Shown: positions 19,046 to 28,749, counted from the stretch's first letter. The stretch: 64,000 nucleotides of DNA from Brenneria izadpanahii (GCF_017569925.1 NZ_CP050854.1:1984001-2048000); one strand, 5' to 3'. The notes: generated by a model not told the origin, from the letters alone. Translations and numbers: made by a program.

Positions 19046-20251
19046 ATGAAGAAAACTACTCTCTTTTCCAATCTAAAATTTTTCACGGCGGGCGCGGCAT
19101 TACTGGCGGGAGCGATCTCGCCAGCTCATGGCGAGCAGATTCCAGCGGCGCCTCAGGTTGATGCTAAAGCCTTCATTCTAATGGATTATCACAGCGGGAA
19201 AGTGTTGGCCGAGTCTAACGCGGACGAACGCCTTGATCCCGCCAGCCTGACGAAAATGATGGCGAGCTATGTCACCGGCCAGGCTATCAAGGCCGGGAAA
19301 ATTCGGCCGACGGATGAAGTCACGGTCGGGAGAGACGCCTGGGCCACCGGTAACCCGGTGCTGCGCGGTTCATCGCTGATGTTTCTCAAGCCAGGCGATC
19401 GCATTCAGGTTGCGGAACTGAATAAGGGTATCGTCATACAGTCGGGGAATGATGCCAGTATTGCGCTGGCCGATTACGTGGCCGGCAGTCAGGATGCGTT
19501 TGTCAGCTTAATGAACAATTATGTTAAGGCGTTGGGGTTAACCAACACCCACTTTCTTACCGTTCATGGGCTGGATGCGGCGGGACAGTATAGCACCGCG
19601 CGCGATATGGCGTTGCTGGGCCAGGCTTTGATCCGCGATGTGCCGGACGAGTATGCGCTGCATAAAGAAAAAGAGTTCACCTTCAATAATATTCGCCAGC
19701 CCAATCGCAATCGTCTGCTGTGGAGCGCCAACCTGAACGTGGACGGGATTAAAACCGGCCATACCAGCGGGGCCGGACATAATCTGGTGGCGTCCGCCAC
19801 CGAAGGCAATATGCGCCTGATCTCCGTCGTGCTGGGGGCGCCAACGGACGCGGTAAGGTTCCGCGAAAGCGAGAAGCTGCTGACCTGGGGATTTCGCTTC
19901 TTTGAAACGGTAACGCCGATCAAGGCGGGGACGTCGTTTACCACGCAGCGGGTCTGGTTCGGCGCGCAGAAGGATGCCCGGCTCGGAGTGGCGGAAGACG
20001 CCGCATTGACCATCCCCAAAGGCGAGATGAAAAATCTGAAGGCCAGCTTTACGCTGCTTCAGCCGCAGTTAACGGCGCCGCTGGCGAAAAATCAGGTGGT
20101 CGGCACTATTGATTTTCAGCTCGATGGTAAAAGCATCGCTCAACGTCAGCTGGTAGCGCTGGATGAGATCCCCGAAGCGGGATTCTTTAGCCGGCTGTGG
20201 GATTCAATAATGATGAAACTTCAACAGTGGTTTGGCGGTTTATTGGGTTAA
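19046..20251 (+). CDS. dacC: D-alanyl-D-alanine carboxypeptidase, penicillin-binding protein 6
   Basis: 401 aa. Signal peptide to about residue 29 (AISPAHGEQ), then the serine-peptidase domain with SLTK (Ser67, Lys70), SGN (133-135) and KTG (236-238), the three active-site motifs of low-molecular-mass PBPs. A beta-rich C-terminal domain follows and ends in an amphipathic helix ([20 protein letters not shown]) that anchors the enzyme to the outer face of the inner membrane. It trims the terminal D-Ala of peptidoglycan pentapeptides. Start at 19046 aligns with E. coli; an upstream frame from 19025 adds seven residues. Its last 4 bases overlap the convergent deoR end. Confidence 0.95.
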   Translation: MKKTTLFSNLKFFTAGAALLAGAISPAHGEQIPAAPQVDAKAFILMDYHSGKVLAESNADERLDPASLTKMMASYVTGQAIKAGKIRPTDEVTVGRDAWATGNPVLRGSSLMFLKPGDRIQVAELNKGIVIQSGNDASIALADYVAGSQDAFVSLMNNYVKALGLTNTHFLTVHGLDAAGQYSTARDMALLGQALIRDVPDEYALHKEKEFTFNNIRQPNRNRLLWSANLNVDGIKTGHTSGAGHNLVASATEGNMRLISVVLGAPTDAVRFRESEKLLTWGFRFFETVTPIKAGTSFTTQRVWFGAQKDARLGVAEDAALTIPKGEMKNLKASFTLLQPQLTAPLAKNQVVGTIDFQLDGKSIAQRQLVALDEIPEAGFFSRLWDSIMMKLQQWFGGLLG

Positions 20252-21021
20252 TGGCCGATATCCATTAACCTAATGCCATTGTCGCTGAAGTAGCGTAGAT
20301 AGTCTGCGGTTGGCTTACGATCGGTTATCAGCGTATCGAACAGCGTGAGTGAGCCAATGCAGGCCGGTTTGATCTGACCGAACTTGCTGCCGTCGGCAAC
20401 CAGCACGGCTCGTTGCGACATCGTCAACGCGCGGTGTTTCATGCTTAATTCCGCAAAGTTAAAACAGGTCGCTCCGGCGGTAAGGTCGATGCCCGCCGCA
20501 GAAATGAACGCCTTGTTCGGGCAGATGTTATCAAGCTCATTGTGTTGGCTGAGCGGGGTAAAAATGGCGTTGTCCGGGTGAAATTGACCGCCGCACAGGA
20601 TCACTTTGCAGGCGTTTTTCCCCTGTAATGCCAGAAAAGTATTCAGCGAATAACAAATACCGGTAAACGGCAGATCGTCCGGTATGGCTTCAATAATAAA
20701 CGGTGTGGTGGTTCCGCAATCGAAAAAAACCGTATCGTTCTCATCAATCAGGCGGGCGGCGGCATCTCCGACGGTGCGTTTTTCTGCCACATGTTTGGTT
20801 TGTTGGTCGGAAACAAAATAATTGGTGACGTTGTTATTTTTTAAATCACTGACGACATAGCCGCCGAGTAATACCACGGCCGCTGACTCGGCGTTCAGAT
20901 CGCGACGAACGGTCATCTCGGAAACGCCCAGTAGCTGGGCCGCATCTTTAAGATGAAGTTTGTCCGCCGTTTTCAATGCCTGGGCAAGTTTGTTAATCCG
21001 TTCTTCGCGCCGCGTTTCCAT
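20248..21021 (-). CDS. deoR: DeoR, deoxyribonucleoside/deoxyribose repressor
   Basis: 257 aa DeoR-family regulator. N-terminal helix-turn-helix ([20 protein letters not shown], about residues 21-40), then a sugar-phosphate-sensing domain with [18 protein letters not shown] and a [10 protein letters not shown] loop. It begins METRREERI, exactly like E. coli DeoR, and holds the same place beside dacC. E. coli DeoR is released by deoxyribose-5-phosphate. Here it is downstream of deoC on the same strand (154-base gap). Its likely targets are the two operator-like 16-mers in the deoC-deoK divergent region. Confidence 0.9.
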   Translation of the reverse strand: METRREERINKLAQALKTADKLHLKDAAQLLGVSEMTVRRDLNAESAAVVLLGGYVVSDLKNNNVTNYFVSDQQTKHVAEKRTVGDAAARLIDENDTVFFDCGTTTPFIIEAIPDDLPFTGICYSLNTFLALQGKNACKVILCGGQFHPDNAIFTPLSQHNELDNICPNKAFISAAGIDLTAGATCFNFAELSMKHRALTMSQRAVLVADGSKFGQIKPACIGSLTLFDTLITDRKPTADYLRYFSDNGIRLMDIGH

Positions 21022-21175
21022 GTGATGTCCTGATAATGAGCCTGCATAATCGGATAATGCCGTTCAGTCGCTTACTATTGATATACCCAGGTGTCACGGG
21101 GTGAGGCGCCCCAGGGGAACCTCATCCACACGTTCTGTCTATTACCGCCGCCAAGTGAACGATATCGGGACGTGA

Positions 21176-21859
21176 TTAGTAGCTTCCCGCCGTTGCCGAC
21201 TCGCCGGAAACGATGGCCACGCCGGAACTGGTGCCGATACGGGTAGCGCCTGCGCGGATCATGATTTCCGCCGTTTGGCGATCGCGAACGGCGCCCGAAG
21301 CCTTCACGCCGACCTCCGGCCCTACCGTTTGGCGCATCAGTTTTACGTGTTCTTCACGAGCGCCGCCGGTGCTGAACCCGGTGGAGGTTTTAACGAAGGC
21401 CACGTTCAGTTCACGGCACATTTCACAAAGCAGCACGATTTGTTCATCGTTAAGCAGACAGGTTTCCAATATTACCTTCAACGGTATAGCGGCGCAAACC
21501 TCGCGAACGGCCTGAATATCGGCCTTAACCGCGTCAAGGTTACCGCTTTTCAGCCAGCCGATATTTATCACCATATCTATTTCTTCAGCGCCGGCCTCAA
21601 TGGCGGCTTTCGCCTCAAACACTTTGGCCGACGTCAGGCATGCTCCCAATGGGAAGCCGATCACCGAGCACACATGGACCGGCGAGGCTTTTAACTGGCT
21701 GGCGGCCAACGGTACGTAGCCTGAGTTCACACAGACCGCATAGAAGCGGTGCGTTTTGGCTTCCTCACACAGTTTGATGATCTGTTGTTCGGTGGCGTCG
21801 GCGGCCAGCAGCGTATGGTCAATATAGGGGGCGTAATCGCGTGTTTCGGTGGTCATCAC
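21176..21859 (-). CDS. deoC: Deoxyribose-phosphate aldolase
   Basis: 227 aa TIM-barrel class I aldolase that splits 2-deoxyribose-5-phosphate into glyceraldehyde-3-phosphate and acetaldehyde. The Schiff-base lysine is in [13 protein letters not shown]; a second active-site lysine is in [10 protein letters not shown]; the acidic residue is in EIDMVINIG. It belongs to the shorter DeoC type (about 220 aa) rather than the 259-aa E. coli type. Divergent from deoK, it completes a pathway from free deoxyribose to central metabolism. Confidence 0.93.
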   Translation of the reverse strand: MMTTETRDYAPYIDHTLLAADATEQQIIKLCEEAKTHRFYAVCVNSGYVPLAASQLKASPVHVCSVIGFPLGACLTSAKVFEAKAAIEAGAEEIDMVINIGWLKSGNLDAVKADIQAVREVCAAIPLKVILETCLLNDEQIVLLCEMCRELNVAFVKTSTGFSTGGAREEHVKLMRQTVGPEVGVKASGAVRDRQTAEIMIRAGATRIGTSSGVAIVSGESATAGSY

Positions 21860-21890
21860 TGACTCCTTTGACGGTTCAATAAAATCGGAA

Positions 21891-21906
21891 TGTTATAATA
21901 ATAACA
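21891..21906. promoter_or_regulatory. DeoR-like operator, deoC side
   Basis: TGTTATAATAATAACA matches the E. coli DeoR palindrome TGTTAGAATTCTAACA at 13 of 16 positions. It lies 32 bases upstream of the deoC start. Confidence 0.65.
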
Positions 21907-21964
21907 TAAATCACGCTTTATCAAGCTTATTTGTTTCTTTATGCGCATTAAGCGCCTTTTTACA

Positions 21965-21980
21965 TGCGATCAATGTCACA
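21965..21980. promoter_or_regulatory. CRP-like binding site between deoC and deoK
   Basis: TGCGATCAATGTCACA fits the TGTGA-N6-TCACA consensus with one mismatch. It lies midway between the two operator-like 16-mers, suited to activating both divergent promoters when glucose is absent. Confidence 0.6.
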
Positions 21981-22004
21981 TTAATAACATATTATGGTTG
22001 TTAT

Positions 22005-22020
22005 TGTTAATAATATAACA
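22005..22020. promoter_or_regulatory. DeoR-like operator, deoK side
   Basis: TGTTAATAATATAACA, 12 of 16 positions like the E. coli DeoR operator, with both TGTTA/TAACA half-sites intact. It ends 35 bases before the deoK start. The centre-to-centre distance to the other site is 114 bases, which would allow looping. Confidence 0.55.
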
Positions 22021-22055
22021 TTGAATGATTGAAAAGCCATCTGGGGAAGAGAGTT

Positions 22056-22985
22056 ATGGATATTGCAGTCATTGGTTCAAACATGGTGGATCTCATCACT
22101 TACATTGATGAGATGCCTAAAACAGGCGAGACGCTGGAAGCGCCCGATTTCGAGATAGGTTGCGGCGGGAAAGGGGCGAATCAGGCGGTCGCCGCGGCTA
22201 AGCTGGGCGCCTCCGTGATGATGGTCAGCCGGGTCGGCGACGATCTTTTTGCCGGCAATACGGTAAAGAATTTTCAGCATTTCGGCGTGGACGCGCGCTA
22301 TGTCACTTCCGTTCCCGGAACATCAAGCGGGGTTGCGCCGATCTTTGTTGATAAGTCATCACAAAACCGGATTTTGATTATCAAAGGCGCGAACAATCAT
22401 CTGTCGGCTCAGGATATCGACGCGGCGGCCGAATCGCTCATGCAATGCAAGTTGATTATTCTCCAGTTGGAAATCCCGCTGGAAACCGTCTATTACGCCA
22501 TTGATTTTGCCCACCGGCATAACATTCAGGTCATTTTAAATCCGGCTCCGGCCTCTCGCGAGCTGGATATCGGCTATGCCTGCCAGTGTGATTTCTTTAT
22601 GCCGAACGAAACCGAGCTGGAAATTCTGACCGATATGCCGGTCGATACCGAAGAGAACATTCTTGCCGCCGGATGCTCGCTGCTGGCCAGAGGGTTGAAA
22701 AACCTGATTATTACCATGGGACAGCGAGGTTCGGTATGGATGACGGGCGAACAGACGCAACATATTAAGCCTGTCAGTGTTAACGCCATTGATACCAGCG
22801 GCGCCGGCGACGCGTTCATCGGCTGCTTCGCGCATTACTTTGTGAAGGACGGAAATATAAAACGGGCGATGGAATATGCCTCTGCCTTTGCGGCCTATAG
22901 CGTTACGGGAAAAGGCACCCAGCGCGCCTACCCGGATGCGGCGCAATTTCGTGATTTTCTTGCCAGTCATCCTTTTGCCAATTAA
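22056..22985 (+). CDS. deoK: Deoxyribokinase (PfkB/ribokinase family)
   Basis: 309 aa sugar kinase. N-terminal GCGGKGANQAVAAAKLG (PfkB signature 1) and C-terminal NAIDTSGAGDAFIGCF (signature 2, with the catalytic Asp, about residues 246-261). It follows the deoxyribokinase of Salmonella and pathogenic E. coli strains closely from MDIAVIGSNMVDLITYIDEM onward, rather than ribokinase RbsK. It phosphorylates 2-deoxy-D-ribose at O5 for DeoC. Start at 22056, with a GGGGAAGAG site just upstream, not the frame opening at 22029. First gene of a three-gene operon. Confidence 0.88.
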   Translation: MDIAVIGSNMVDLITYIDEMPKTGETLEAPDFEIGCGGKGANQAVAAAKLGASVMMVSRVGDDLFAGNTVKNFQHFGVDARYVTSVPGTSSGVAPIFVDKSSQNRILIIKGANNHLSAQDIDAAAESLMQCKLIILQLEIPLETVYYAIDFAHRHNIQVILNPAPASRELDIGYACQCDFFMPNETELEILTDMPVDTEENILAAGCSLLARGLKNLIITMGQRGSVWMTGEQTQHIKPVSVNAIDTSGAGDAFIGCFAHYFVKDGNIKRAMEYASAFAAYSVTGKGTQRAYPDAAQFRDFLASHPFAN

Positions 22986-22999
22986 CCGGGGAAAACATC

Positions 23000-24334
23000 A
23001 TGCGTCAGGACATCATCCAAATGCCAGATGGCTATCTGAATAAGACGCCATTGTTTCAGTTTATTTTGCTGTCATGCCTGTTTCCGCTATGGGGATGCGC
23101 GGCCAGCCTGAATGATATTTTGATTACTCAGTTTAAAAGCGTGTTTGAGCTCAGCGATTTCGCCAGCGCGCTGGTGCAAAGCGCGTTTTATGGCGGTTAT
23201 TTTCTGATAGCGATCCCGGCATCGGTAGTGATCCGGAAAAGCAGTTACAAAATCGCCATTCTAATCGGCCTTACGCTGTATATCGCCGGATGCAGCCTGT
23301 TTTATCCGGCATCGCACATGGCGACCTATACGATGTTCCTGGCGGCGATTTTCGCCATCGCCATCGGTCTGAGCTTTCTGGAAACGGCCGCCAATACCTA
23401 CAGTTCCATGATTGGTCATCGCGACTATGCCACGCTGCGCCTCAATATCAGCCAAACGTTCTATCCTGTCGGCGCGTTGATGGGGATCGTGCTGGGCAAA
23501 TATCTGGTATTTCAGGAGGGCGATAGCCTGCAAAGCCAGATGGCGGCCATGACGCCGGATCAAATCCATGCGTTCCGGCTGCAAATGTTGGAACACACGC
23601 TGGAACCCTATAAATATCTGATTTTCGTGTTACTGATTGTCTTTTTCCTGTTCCTGCTGACTAGCTATCCAAAGTGCAAGGCGCAGGCCGACGAGCAGAG
23701 CAAGCAGCCATTGCCGTCGCTGGGCGAAACTTTGCGTTATCTGGCGGGCAATAGCCACTTCAAGCGCGGCATCGTAGCGCAGTTTCTGTATGTCGGCATG
23801 CAGGTCGCGGTATGGTCTTTCACCATTCGGCTGGCATTGACTTTAGGCGCAGCCAACGAGCGCGATGCTTCCAACTTCATGATTTATAGCTTCATCTGCT
23901 TCTTTATCGGCAAGTTTGTGGCGAATTTCCTGATGACGCGCTTCAGCGCCGAAAAAGTGCTGATCGTCTATTCGGTGCTGGGCGTGGCGACGCTGGCCTA
24001 TGTTGCCATGGCGCCGAGCTTCACCGCCGTTTATGCCGCCGTTTTCGTCAGCGTACTGTTCGGGCCGTGCTGGGCCACGATTTATGCCGGTACGCTGGAT
24101 ACCGTCGATAAGAAATATACCGAGGTCGCCGGCGCTATCATTGTTATGTCGATCGTCGGCGCGGCCGTGGTTCCGGCGATCCAGGGATATGTGTCCGATC
24201 ACCTTGGCTCTATGCAGAAAGCGTTCGGCGTATCTCTACTGTGTTTCGCTTACGTCGGCTTCTATTTCTGGGGCGAAATGCGTAACAAGCAGCGTCTCGC
24301 CGCCGGCCAATCCGTGGCTAAGAATGAAGCCTGA
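23000..24334 (+). CDS. deoP: Deoxyribose permease (FucP-type MFS transporter)
   Basis: 444 aa, twelve membrane segments, FucP/glucose-galactose subfamily of the MFS. Features are FPLWGCAASLNDILITQFK in helix 1, the FLETAANTYSSMIG motif (about residues 125-138) and FGPCWATIYAG near the end. The Salmonella deoxyribose permease DeoP is of this type and size. It lies 14 bases after deoK and next to deoX, so a role in proton-coupled deoxyribose uptake is inferred from context and family. Confidence 0.85.
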   Translation: MRQDIIQMPDGYLNKTPLFQFILLSCLFPLWGCAASLNDILITQFKSVFELSDFASALVQSAFYGGYFLIAIPASVVIRKSSYKIAILIGLTLYIAGCSLFYPASHMATYTMFLAAIFAIAIGLSFLETAANTYSSMIGHRDYATLRLNISQTFYPVGALMGIVLGKYLVFQEGDSLQSQMAAMTPDQIHAFRLQMLEHTLEPYKYLIFVLLIVFFLFLLTSYPKCKAQADEQSKQPLPSLGETLRYLAGNSHFKRGIVAQFLYVGMQVAVWSFTIRLALTLGAANERDASNFMIYSFICFFIGKFVANFLMTRFSAEKVLIVYSVLGVATLAYVAMAPSFTAVYAAVFVSVLFGPCWATIYAGTLDTVDKKYTEVAGAIIVMSIVGAAVVPAIQGYVSDHLGSMQKAFGVSLLCFAYVGFYFWGEMRNKQRLAAGQSVAKNEA

Positions 24335-24349
24335 ATGGAGGAGAATTCG

Positions 24350-25363
24350 ATGAATACGCAGATTCATTTATCACGTTCGATGTTTGCCGACCAGCCCCGG
24401 CTATTGCTGGAGAGTCCGGATTTTTCGCTAACCGCTTTTCGCTACGCATCGGGAATTGAAGCCATTAAGTTACAGAATGCGCGCGGGTACGCTATCGTAC
24501 TGCCTTTCTACGGACAGATGATTTGGGATGCCGAGTTTGACGGCCATTCGTTGACGATGAGCAATCCATTCCCGGAGCCGAAACCGGGCAGCAGCATTAT
24601 TGATACCTACGGTTGTTTTGCCTTTCATTCCGGCTTGCTGAGTAATGGTTGTCCCGCTGAGGACGATCAACATCCTCTGCACGGGGAAATGGCCTGCGCG
24701 CCAATAGATAGCGCGCGTCTGATTATTGGCGACGGCTTCCTGACGCTGACGGGGGACTATGAATATGTGAAGGGGTTCGGTCATCATTACCGCGCCGCGC
24801 CGGCGGTAACCATGAGGGCAGACAGTACGCTGCTGGACATTGATATGGCGGTGACGAATCTGGCGAGCGCGCCTATGCAGCTACAGTACATGTGCCATAT
24901 GAACTATGCCTATGTGGCGGGAGCGTCCTTTAGCCAAAATATTCCCGATCGGGCTTTCGCCTTACGCGCCTCCATTCCGGGCCATGTTCATCCAACGCCG
25001 CAATGGCTGAATTACACGGAAAAACTGGCGCAGTCGCCCGAAAGTTTCAGGACGCTGGATGAGCCTGAATTTTACGATCCTGAAATCGTCTTTTTTGCTG
25101 ATAATCTGTCTCAATATACGCAGCAGGCGGAGTTCAGTATGCATGCGCCGCAGGGGCATCGTTTTGTTACCCGTTTCTCTACCGCGGAACTGAATTACGC
25201 CACACGCTGGATTTTGTACAACGGCGATCAAAAGGTCGCCGCGTTTGTCCTGCCTGCGACCTGTCGGCCGGAAGGGCGCAATGCTGCTCGTCGCGCAGGT
25301 TCACTGATTGAAATGGCGGCGGGCGAAACGCGGCGTTTCCATGTGGAAACCGGATTGGCTTGA
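24350..25363 (+). CDS. deoX: Aldose 1-epimerase-like protein of the deoxyribose operon
   Basis: 337 aa, the same length as Salmonella DeoX. The fold is that of galactose mutarotase-like proteins (DUF4432 group): VLPFYGQMIWDAEFDG near the N-terminus, HPLHGEMA with a candidate catalytic His (about residue 106), and MCHMNYAYV. It may interconvert the anomers or ring forms of deoxyribose for the permease or kinase, but this is not proven. A GGAGGAG site 6 bases before the ATG at 24350 makes this the start rather than the ATG overlapping the deoP stop. Confidence 0.8.
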   Translation: MNTQIHLSRSMFADQPRLLLESPDFSLTAFRYASGIEAIKLQNARGYAIVLPFYGQMIWDAEFDGHSLTMSNPFPEPKPGSSIIDTYGCFAFHSGLLSNGCPAEDDQHPLHGEMACAPIDSARLIIGDGFLTLTGDYEYVKGFGHHYRAAPAVTMRADSTLLDIDMAVTNLASAPMQLQYMCHMNYAYVAGASFSQNIPDRAFALRASIPGHVHPTPQWLNYTEKLAQSPESFRTLDEPEFYDPEIVFFADNLSQYTQQAEFSMHAPQGHRFVTRFSTAELNYATRWILYNGDQKVAAFVLPATCRPEGRNAARRAGSLIEMAAGETRRFHVETGLA

Positions 25364-25383
25364 TATCAGTTGAGGGCATTCAG

Positions 25384-25467
25384 AAAAGAAAACGCCCATC
25401 GTTCTTGAACCTCAAAGGCGGGAACGACGGGCTCCTCAATATGGGGATAACAAAGAAAAGCAGTGGC
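25384..25467 (-). ncRNA. rybB: RybB small regulatory RNA (sigma-E regulon)
   Basis: Read on the minus strand from 25467, the RNA starts GCCACTGCTTTTCTTTG, the 5' seed known from E. coli RybB. It continues through CCCCAT..GAGGAGCCC to a terminator stem (25422-25432 with 25394-25404, one mismatch) and a U-rich tail. RybB is an Hfq-dependent RNA that uses this 5' end to repress outer-membrane porin mRNAs during envelope stress. Position is conserved: in E. coli rybB also lies just downstream of ybjL. About 84 nt; the 3' end is inferred from the T-run. The stem loop differs from E. coli, but the seed is unchanged. Confidence 0.88.
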
Positions 25468-25473
25468 AATAAT

Positions 25474-25499
25474 TCAGACTCTACCCCTAAGAAAAAGTT
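25474..25499 (-). promoter_or_regulatory. Sigma-E promoter of rybB
   Basis: On the minus strand, AACTT (25499-25495) followed 16 bases later by TCTGA (25478-25474), 6 bases before the RNA start. This fits the sigma-E elements GGAACTT and TCTGA; the -35 has GCAGAACTT instead of the full consensus. Confidence 0.75.
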
Positions 25500-25541
25500 C
25501 TGCCTTTTCTAAGAAACATTGATGATTTTTTATATTTTCTT

Positions 25542-27230
25542 TTATCCGGGTAATTCAGGCCAGATAATAATGATGAGCGAACCGGCTAATGTCAGTAACA
25601 CATTGGCGATGGCATAGGTTCCCGCGTAGCCCAGCGCCGGAATATTACTGCGGGCGGTATCGCTGATAATCTCCATTGCCGGGGCGCAGGTTCTGGCTCC
25701 CATCATGGCGCCGAACAGCAGCGCGCGGTTCATCCGCAATACATAAGCTCCGAACAGGAAACAGATAATCACCGGCACCAGGCTGACAATTAATCCCGAT
25801 ACCAGCATCTGCGCCCCGATTTCACCGAAGCTGCGGCCGATACTGCCGCCGGCGCTTAATCCGACGCCGGCCATAAACACCATCAGACCGAATTCTTTCA
25901 CCATATTCAGCGCCCCTTGCGGGATATAGCCGAAAGTCGGGTGGTTGGCGCGCAAAAAACCAAGCATGATGCCGGCAAACAGTAGGCCAGCGGCATTGCC
26001 TATGCCAAAGGTGAAATTACTGAATTGAATGGTGATCAAACCGACCATAATGCCGATGATAAAGAACGCGCAGAAGGCCAGCAGATCCGTTACCTGGCTG
26101 TGAATGGAAATAAACCCGATTCTGTCCGCAATGCTTTTTACCCGCCGGGCATCGCCGCTTACCTGCAATACATCGCCTTTATTCAGCACGACGCCGTCAT
26201 CAATGGGCATTTCAATCTGGCTGCGGATAATGCGGTTAAGAAAGCAGCCGTGATCGGTTAATTTCAACTGGCTGAGGCGCTTGCCGACGGCATTGTGGTT
26301 TTTCACCACGATCTCTTCGGTTACGATGCGCATATCCAGCAGATCACGATCGAAAACCTCTTTCCCGTCGCGGAAGTTAGGATTAAGGCGGGCGTGGGCG
26401 TCAGGGTAGCCGACCAGGGAAATTTCATCGCCGAGTTGCAGTACCGCATCGCCATCGGGACTGGCCAGAATGCCATTGCGGCGGATTCGTTCAATGTAGC
26501 AGCCGGTCTGGCGGTAAATGCCCAATTCCCGCAGATTTTTGCCGTCCGCCCAGGCGACCAGTTCCGGCCCGACGCGGTAGGCGCGGATAATCGGCAGGTA
26601 GACTTTTCTTTGGCTATCGGTATCAAGACCGCGTTCGCGGGCGATTTGCTGGGCGCTGGTGGGTAAGTCCTGATGCTGTAATTTGGGCAGGTAGCGCGCG
26701 CCAAAAATCAAACTGACTAAACCAACCAAATATGTGAGCGCATAACCCAGGCTCAAGTTATCCTGCTCAACGCCGATCTGCGTGCCAAGACTGGACATCG
26801 TTCGCAAGGTATCCCCGGCGCCGACCAACACGGGCGTTGACGTCATCGAACCGGCGAGCATACCGGCCGTCAGTCCGATCCCCCAACCGAATAATTTTCC
26901 TAACCCCAGCGCTAAAAGCATGGCGCTGATAACCATGACCGCGGCAAGCATCAGGTAATTTTTGCCGTCGCGAAAAAAAATGGAAAAGAAATTAGGCCCG
27001 GCCTCAACGCCGACACAAAAAATAAACAACATAAAGCCGAGGCTGAGTGCTTCAGTATTAATCGAAAAATGCTGTTGGCCGAGTAATAACGATACAACTA
27101 AAACACCAATAGAATTACCGAGTTGTACTGGACCCAGGCGTAATTTCCCCAGGCAGAGTCCTAATGAAAGAACCACGAATAAGAGCAGAATGTAATTCCC
27201 GTTTAACAAATCAGCGACGTTTATATTCAT
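25542..27230 (-). CDS. ybjL: Putative transporter YbjL (AspT/YidE family)
   Basis: 562 aa. Five or six N-terminal membrane segments, two central TrkA-C (RCK_C) domains (about residues 205-380, with [12 protein letters not shown] and [20 protein letters not shown] stretches) and a second membrane bundle with [16 protein letters not shown]. This is the layout of aspartate:alanine exchanger-family proteins. The E. coli homologue is 561 aa and its substrate is not settled. It faces rybB at its 3' end and is transcribed alone. Confidence 0.93.
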   Translation of the reverse strand: MNINVADLLNGNYILLLFVVLSLGLCLGKLRLGPVQLGNSIGVLVVSLLLGQQHFSINTEALSLGFMLFIFCVGVEAGPNFFSIFFRDGKNYLMLAAVMVISAMLLALGLGKLFGWGIGLTAGMLAGSMTSTPVLVGAGDTLRTMSSLGTQIGVEQDNLSLGYALTYLVGLVSLIFGARYLPKLQHQDLPTSAQQIARERGLDTDSQRKVYLPIIRAYRVGPELVAWADGKNLRELGIYRQTGCYIERIRRNGILASPDGDAVLQLGDEISLVGYPDAHARLNPNFRDGKEVFDRDLLDMRIVTEEIVVKNHNAVGKRLSQLKLTDHGCFLNRIIRSQIEMPIDDGVVLNKGDVLQVSGDARRVKSIADRIGFISIHSQVTDLLAFCAFFIIGIMVGLITIQFSNFTFGIGNAAGLLFAGIMLGFLRANHPTFGYIPQGALNMVKEFGLMVFMAGVGLSAGGSIGRSFGEIGAQMLVSGLIVSLVPVIICFLFGAYVLRMNRALLFGAMMGARTCAPAMEIISDTARSNIPALGYAGTYAIANVLLTLAGSLIIIIWPELPG

Positions 27231-27673
27231 GGGATGTAACTTGTTATTTACCAGTAAGTGCTTGATATAAATGGTTATATGGGCTAAGTTTAGCCATTGA
27301 CTACATCAGTTCCACTGACATCATAAATAACTGGCAACTGAAAGGAATCAGCCTCGACCAGTATAATTTACTCAGTACAAATTGTTCATCGCAATTATTG
27401 TGGAGCCGCTATTCTAGATGTTTGTTGGTCGTACAACCAGTATTCGCTGAATAAATAGTGGTAATGCCTCACTTTGTGTCATATCGGGGATATTTCGCCA
27501 TTCATATTTACCGTGTCGGATTTAAATCTATTAGATCTTCAAGGTGCCGCCAGCCGGTAATAAATTGACTCTCCAGAAGGTTAGAGCGGGAGAGCCGGCG
27601 GGATCCACCATGAAAATGAAGAAAAGGGCTTCGGATAGATATGATGCAGATGCATATCAAGAGAGGAAACATA
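27231..27673. other. ybjL-ybjM divergent intergenic region
   Basis: 443 bases with promoters for ybjL and ybjM. The only structure I can point to is a short near-palindrome GGCTAAGTTTAGCC (27282-27295) upstream of ybjL, which could be an operator. The E. coli genes between deoR and ybjL (ybjG to rcdA) are absent from this interval and from the window. Confidence 0.5.
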
Positions 27674-28045
27674 ATGGCAAGCGATAAGGGTTGGGGAGGC
27701 GCGGCCTGCTGTTTTTTGCTGTTTACCGTGGTCTTTTTAAGCCAAAAAATAAGTGTGCTTGATGTGGTCACCGAAGATGAACTGAGCGGCAATCCTGGCA
27801 TGTTGCTCTTTTTATTACCTGGCTTGGCGGCAAGCTGTCTGTCTGCGCGCGGCCGGTTGCTGTATCCGCTGATTGGCTCGTTGCTGGCGATGCCGGTGTG
27901 TCTATTGGTTCTGCACTTCGGCCGCACGCCGAACCACTCTTTCTGGCAGGAGTTGGCTTATATATTAAGCGCGGCGTTCTGGAGCGTATTGGGGGCGTTG
28001 ACGTACTTATGCTTTCATGCGATCTATCGCCGGTATTTTCGCTGA
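27674..28045 (+). CDS. ybjM: Inner-membrane protein YbjM
   Basis: 123 aa, four hydrophobic helices, with W-G-G-A-x-C-C-F-x-L-F at the start and HSFWQELAYILSAAFWSVLGAL at the end, as in E. coli YbjM (125 aa). Function unknown. Start at 27674 with a GAGG site 6 to 7 bases upstream, not the earlier ATG at 27641. It converges on grxA across a shared terminator. Confidence 0.85.
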   Translation: MASDKGWGGAACCFLLFTVVFLSQKISVLDVVTEDELSGNPGMLLFLLPGLAASCLSARGRLLYPLIGSLLAMPVCLLVLHFGRTPNHSFWQELAYILSAAFWSVLGALTYLCFHAIYRRYFR

Positions 28046-28080
28046 ATCGCCTTCGATCGTCTATCGCGGGCAAAGATGAA

Positions 28081-28107
28081 AAAAAAGACGCGGCGCGCGT
28101 CTTTTTT
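28081..28107. terminator. Bidirectional terminator between ybjM and grxA
   Basis: AAAAAAGACGCG (28081-28092), GCG loop, CGCGTCTTTTTT (28096-28107): a perfect 12-bp stem with T-runs on both strands. Confidence 0.9.
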
Positions 28108-28122
28108 ACCTTACCGTTCCGA

Positions 28123-28389
28123 TTATTTCTGGAACAAATTCAAATGTTCTTTCGCGTAGGCTTCAAAATCCGTACAACCGCCGATGTGTTTGTCATCAAG
28201 GAAAATTTGCGGCACGGTTTCAACGGGTTTGCCCGCGGTTTTCGACAAATCTTCTTTCGTGATGCCTTCCGCACGGATATCCACATAGCGGAAACTGAAG
28301 TCATCACGCTGCTCCGTCAGTTTTTCAGCCAACTCTTTAGCGCGCACGCAGTATGGACAACCAGGACGCCCGAAAATAACAGCGAACAT
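28123..28389 (-). CDS. grxA: Glutaredoxin 1
   Basis: 88 aa thioredoxin-fold protein with the redox-active CPYC at residues 11-14 and the glutathione-binding TVPQIFLDDKHIGGCTDF. It reduces disulfides and glutathionylated proteins and supplies electrons to ribonucleotide reductase at the expense of glutathione. In E. coli it is induced by OxyR; I could not define an OxyR site in the leader by eye. Divergent from nfsA. Confidence 0.96.
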   Translation of the reverse strand: MFAVIFGRPGCPYCVRAKELAEKLTEQRDDFSFRYVDIRAEGITKEDLSKTAGKPVETVPQIFLDDKHIGGCTDFEAYAKEHLNLFQK

Positions 28390-28749
28390 GCAAACTCCTT
28401 AGTAAAATGAGAAAAAGGTCATTGTTCTAAAATTTTTGGCGAAGCGCCTATTATTAATGCGGTTACTATGCGCGCATCAGCATATGAAAAAAAGCAGTCA
28501 TTACCTGTCACAGCAATTCACGATATCTATCATATACTCTTTATTCATAGGTTTCAGCCGCGTTGGCTTCCCCGCCCGGAAGCAATGACGTGGCGGCATG
28601 TGCGGAGGATCGTTGGTCTGGTGCGGCGGCTGACATATAATAACCCGCTGTGCTATGCAGATTGTTATTGCCTGCCCGTTGTCTGCTCGCGTTGAGAGCC
28701 CGGACAGCATACTCATCGGTGAAGTTCTTTATTCCTAAGGATACCCAGA
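28390..28749. other. grxA-nfsA intergenic region
   Basis: 360 bases with the grxA and nfsA promoters. E. coli has the small gene ybjC here, ahead of nfsA. I find no equivalent in any frame, only an ATG-started 75-codon stretch (28468-28695) without family resemblance. No confident SoxS/MarA box was recognised. Confidence 0.5.

Noticed and set aside
28468..28695. Candidate small gene at the place of E. coli ybjC
   Set aside because: Composition and sequence do not resemble YbjC or a membrane protein, and it lacks a clear ribosome site.
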